Shown piece after piece: positions 39,877 through 40,929 of a DNA stretch of 40,929 nucleotides (position 1 is its first letter; each line of letters begins with the position of its first letter). The notes below the pieces were generated by a model, which did no database searches, had not been told where the DNA came from, and saw only the letters and a list, made by a program, of their open reading frames with translations. The translations under genes were made by a program, and so were the position numbers. The stretch is from Bacteriovoracaceae bacterium (GTDB lineage Bacteria > Bdellovibrionota > Bacteriovoracia > Bacteriovoracales > Bacteriovoracaceae): assembly GCA_016786485.1 (NCBI GenBank), contig JAEUWD010000016.1, positions 1 to 40,929 of the forward strand, written 5' to 3'.

Positions 39877-40481
39877 TCGGTAGACTTCTAAGACTCGCTA
39901 TTAAAATTCTACCACTGATTACCATTTATAAAGGTATCACGAGTGGTGGTGCGCGCTTAAAACCATTTATTGATATGGGCAAAGTTGCCTTAACTCAATA
40001 TGAAGTGGCCGAAATTACCAAACTGGTTGTGAGTGACTACAAGAGCAGCAATGGTCTACTCGTTTCACCACAAGACTTTAGTTACTTCGTAAAAGATCAA
40101 TTTAACAGTCAATATTCAATTCTTGCGCGGGAAATTCGTGGTGACCGCAGTCATAATATGTCGGTCGATATTTGGGGTAATGCTTTTATGCTTATGCCTA
40201 ATAGTGATGTTAGCAATGTAAAAATTGTTAGTTCTGGCCCTGATCTAACTTATGATACCAAAGATGATATCGCGATGGATTTCAATATCAATCGACGAGG
40301 ACCTGCTTCAGCGAATAACGAGATGGAACAAAACGATTATCCAACGGACCAAAATGCTGGTGACTTTGATGAAGAAGGCTTTGATGTGGATGGATTTAAT
40401 CGAGCCGGCTACGACCGCGACGGTTACGATCGAAATGGTATTCACCAGTCCGAAAAAGAAATGAGTCAAAACGATTACTAA
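39873..40481 (+). CDS. GspG-like protein with C-terminal pentapeptide repeat tail
   Basis: A 202-residue protein. The N-terminus (residues 3-22) is moderately hydrophobic but lacks the GFTLIE pilin signature. Residues 95-135 carry DIWGNAFMLM and SSGPDLTYDTKDDI, the Asp-x-Trp-Gly-Asn and Ser-Gly-Pro-Asp...Asp-Asp-Ile signatures of the C-terminal part of the major pseudopilin GspG (calcium loop). Residues 169-190 are four copies of a five-residue repeat (GFDVD, GFNRA, GYDRD, GYDRN), rich in Asp and Tyr. It overlaps the PqqD-cNMP gene (ATGA), so the two work together. Its 3' end overlaps the convergent SDR gene by four bases. Confidence 0.7.
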   Translation: MIGRLLRLAIKILPLITIYKGITSGGARLKPFIDMGKVALTQYEVAEITKLVVSDYKSSNGLLVSPQDFSYFVKDQFNSQYSILAREIRGDRSHNMSVDIWGNAFMLMPNSDVSNVKIVSSGPDLTYDTKDDIAMDFNINRRGPASANNEMEQNDYPTDQNAGDFDEEGFDVDGFNRAGYDRDGYDRNGIHQSEKEMSQNDY

Positions 40482-40929
40482 CGACTTAAAACTTTCATAG
40501 CATCATTTTCAATAATATGACGACCGCTACGAGGGTGTCTGACTAATTTCATCATCGCTTCAACCACTGTCTCGGTGGAAATCGGCATGACTTTTGGGAA
40601 GTATTGGTCAAGAAGCATCAATGGTCCTAAAATTTTCTGTGCGATTTTTTCAAAAAACCTTTTTTCACTTCGTTCACCTAATAAAAGTGACGGCCTAAAA
40701 ATATAGAGTGATTCAAACTTAAGCGACTGAGCAAAGACTTCTATTTCTCCTTTGATTTTATTATAAAGCACAAAAGATTTTGAATTTGCTCCCATGGCGC
40801 TAACTAAAAAAATGCTTTTAACTCTGCCACGCTTGGCCATCAAAAGAATTTTTTCTGAAATATGCTTTTCAATTTCAATAAATTCTTTGATACCGCCTGC
40901 CTTTTTTAAAGTCGTGCCAAAACAGAAAA
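40478..40929 (-). CDS. HTATIP2-like atypical SDR protein (5' end cut by window)
   Basis: The reading frame is open to the right edge, so the N-terminal NAD(P)-binding part lies outside the window. Visible residues start CFGTTLKKAGGIKEFIEIE and continue to FLVSAMGANSKSFVLYNKIKGEIE and IFRPSLLLGERSE, which match the HTATIP2/TIP30-like branch of atypical short-chain dehydrogenases, including the YNKIKGE (Tyr-x-x-x-Lys) pair. An internal ATG at 40840 or TTG at 40843 could be taken as a start, but the upstream codons match the family, so it is not the true start. Bacterial members have no firmly known substrate. Confidence 0.82.
   Translation of the reverse strand, partial: FCFGTTLKKAGGIKEFIEIEKHISEKILLMAKRGRVKSIFLVSAMGANSKSFVLYNKIKGEIEVFAQSLKFESLYIFRPSLLLGERSEKRFFEKIAQKILGPLMLLDQYFPKVMPISTETVVEAMMKLVRHPRSGRHIIENDAMKVLSR

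Overview
The window is AT-rich, densely coded bacterial DNA from a Gram-negative organism. Signal peptides, lipoboxes and outer-membrane beta-barrels ending in an aromatic residue are common. The stand-alone receiver domains, a degenerate HD-GYP-like protein, PqqD/cNMP fusions, a Lys-rich histone-H1-like tail and a 3,027-residue Ig-like lipoprotein together suggest a member of the Bdellovibrionota, perhaps Bacteriovorax/Peredibacter-like. That placement is inference from gene style, not from a marker gene. No rRNA, tRNA, CRISPR array, insertion sequence or prophage was seen.

Layout. 1-1277: end of one CheY-like receiver, a second receiver, a small CxxC protein and an ArsC/Spx-family reductase-like protein. 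1282-3416: peroxide-stress module, oxyR divergent from ahpC-ahpD, with an ATAG-N7-CTAT palindrome in the shared intergenic region. 3417-3799: an apparently empty gap that holds a candidate type I toxin-antitoxin locus: a 28-residue amphipathic peptide gene with a hairpin over its Shine-Dalgarno (SD) sequence, and an opposite-strand RNA that repeats the antisense of the peptide's SD and early codons. 3800-8004: two rRNA methyltransferase-type genes (SpoU and RlmM-like), an H1-like basic protein, a YqeY protein, a Lys/Pro-rich lipase-like protein, a candidate structured small RNA and a SUI1/YciH protein. 8020-13643: two tandem distantly related membrane-anchored proteins, a CBS-pair protein, a class-C-like serine hydrolase with a small Cys-rich partner, an ankyrin lipoprotein and a degenerate receiver-HD protein.

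13760-28820 is an envelope region: a secreted propeller-like protein translationally coupled to the giant Ig-repeat lipoprotein, then divergently an SdrD-domain beta-barrel, a LysM/double OmpA-like protein and a receiver. 28823-35285 (minus strand) holds a Tat-exported flavin amine oxidase, a Gly/Ser/Thr-rich secreted protein, an Hpt protein, a YhdP/AsmA-like bridge protein and a DUF4156/RcsF-like lipoprotein. 35344-37730 holds beta-barrel and membrane proteins. 37831-40481 encodes a PqqD/inactive-M50-like/twin-cNMP membrane protein overlapping a GspG-like protein with a pentapeptide repeat tail. The right edge cuts an HTATIP2-like SDR gene.

The best candidate for an undescribed system is the toxin/antisense-RNA locus at about 3459-3784. 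The PqqD-cNMP/GspG-like pair and the candidate small RNA at about 7528-7631 come next.
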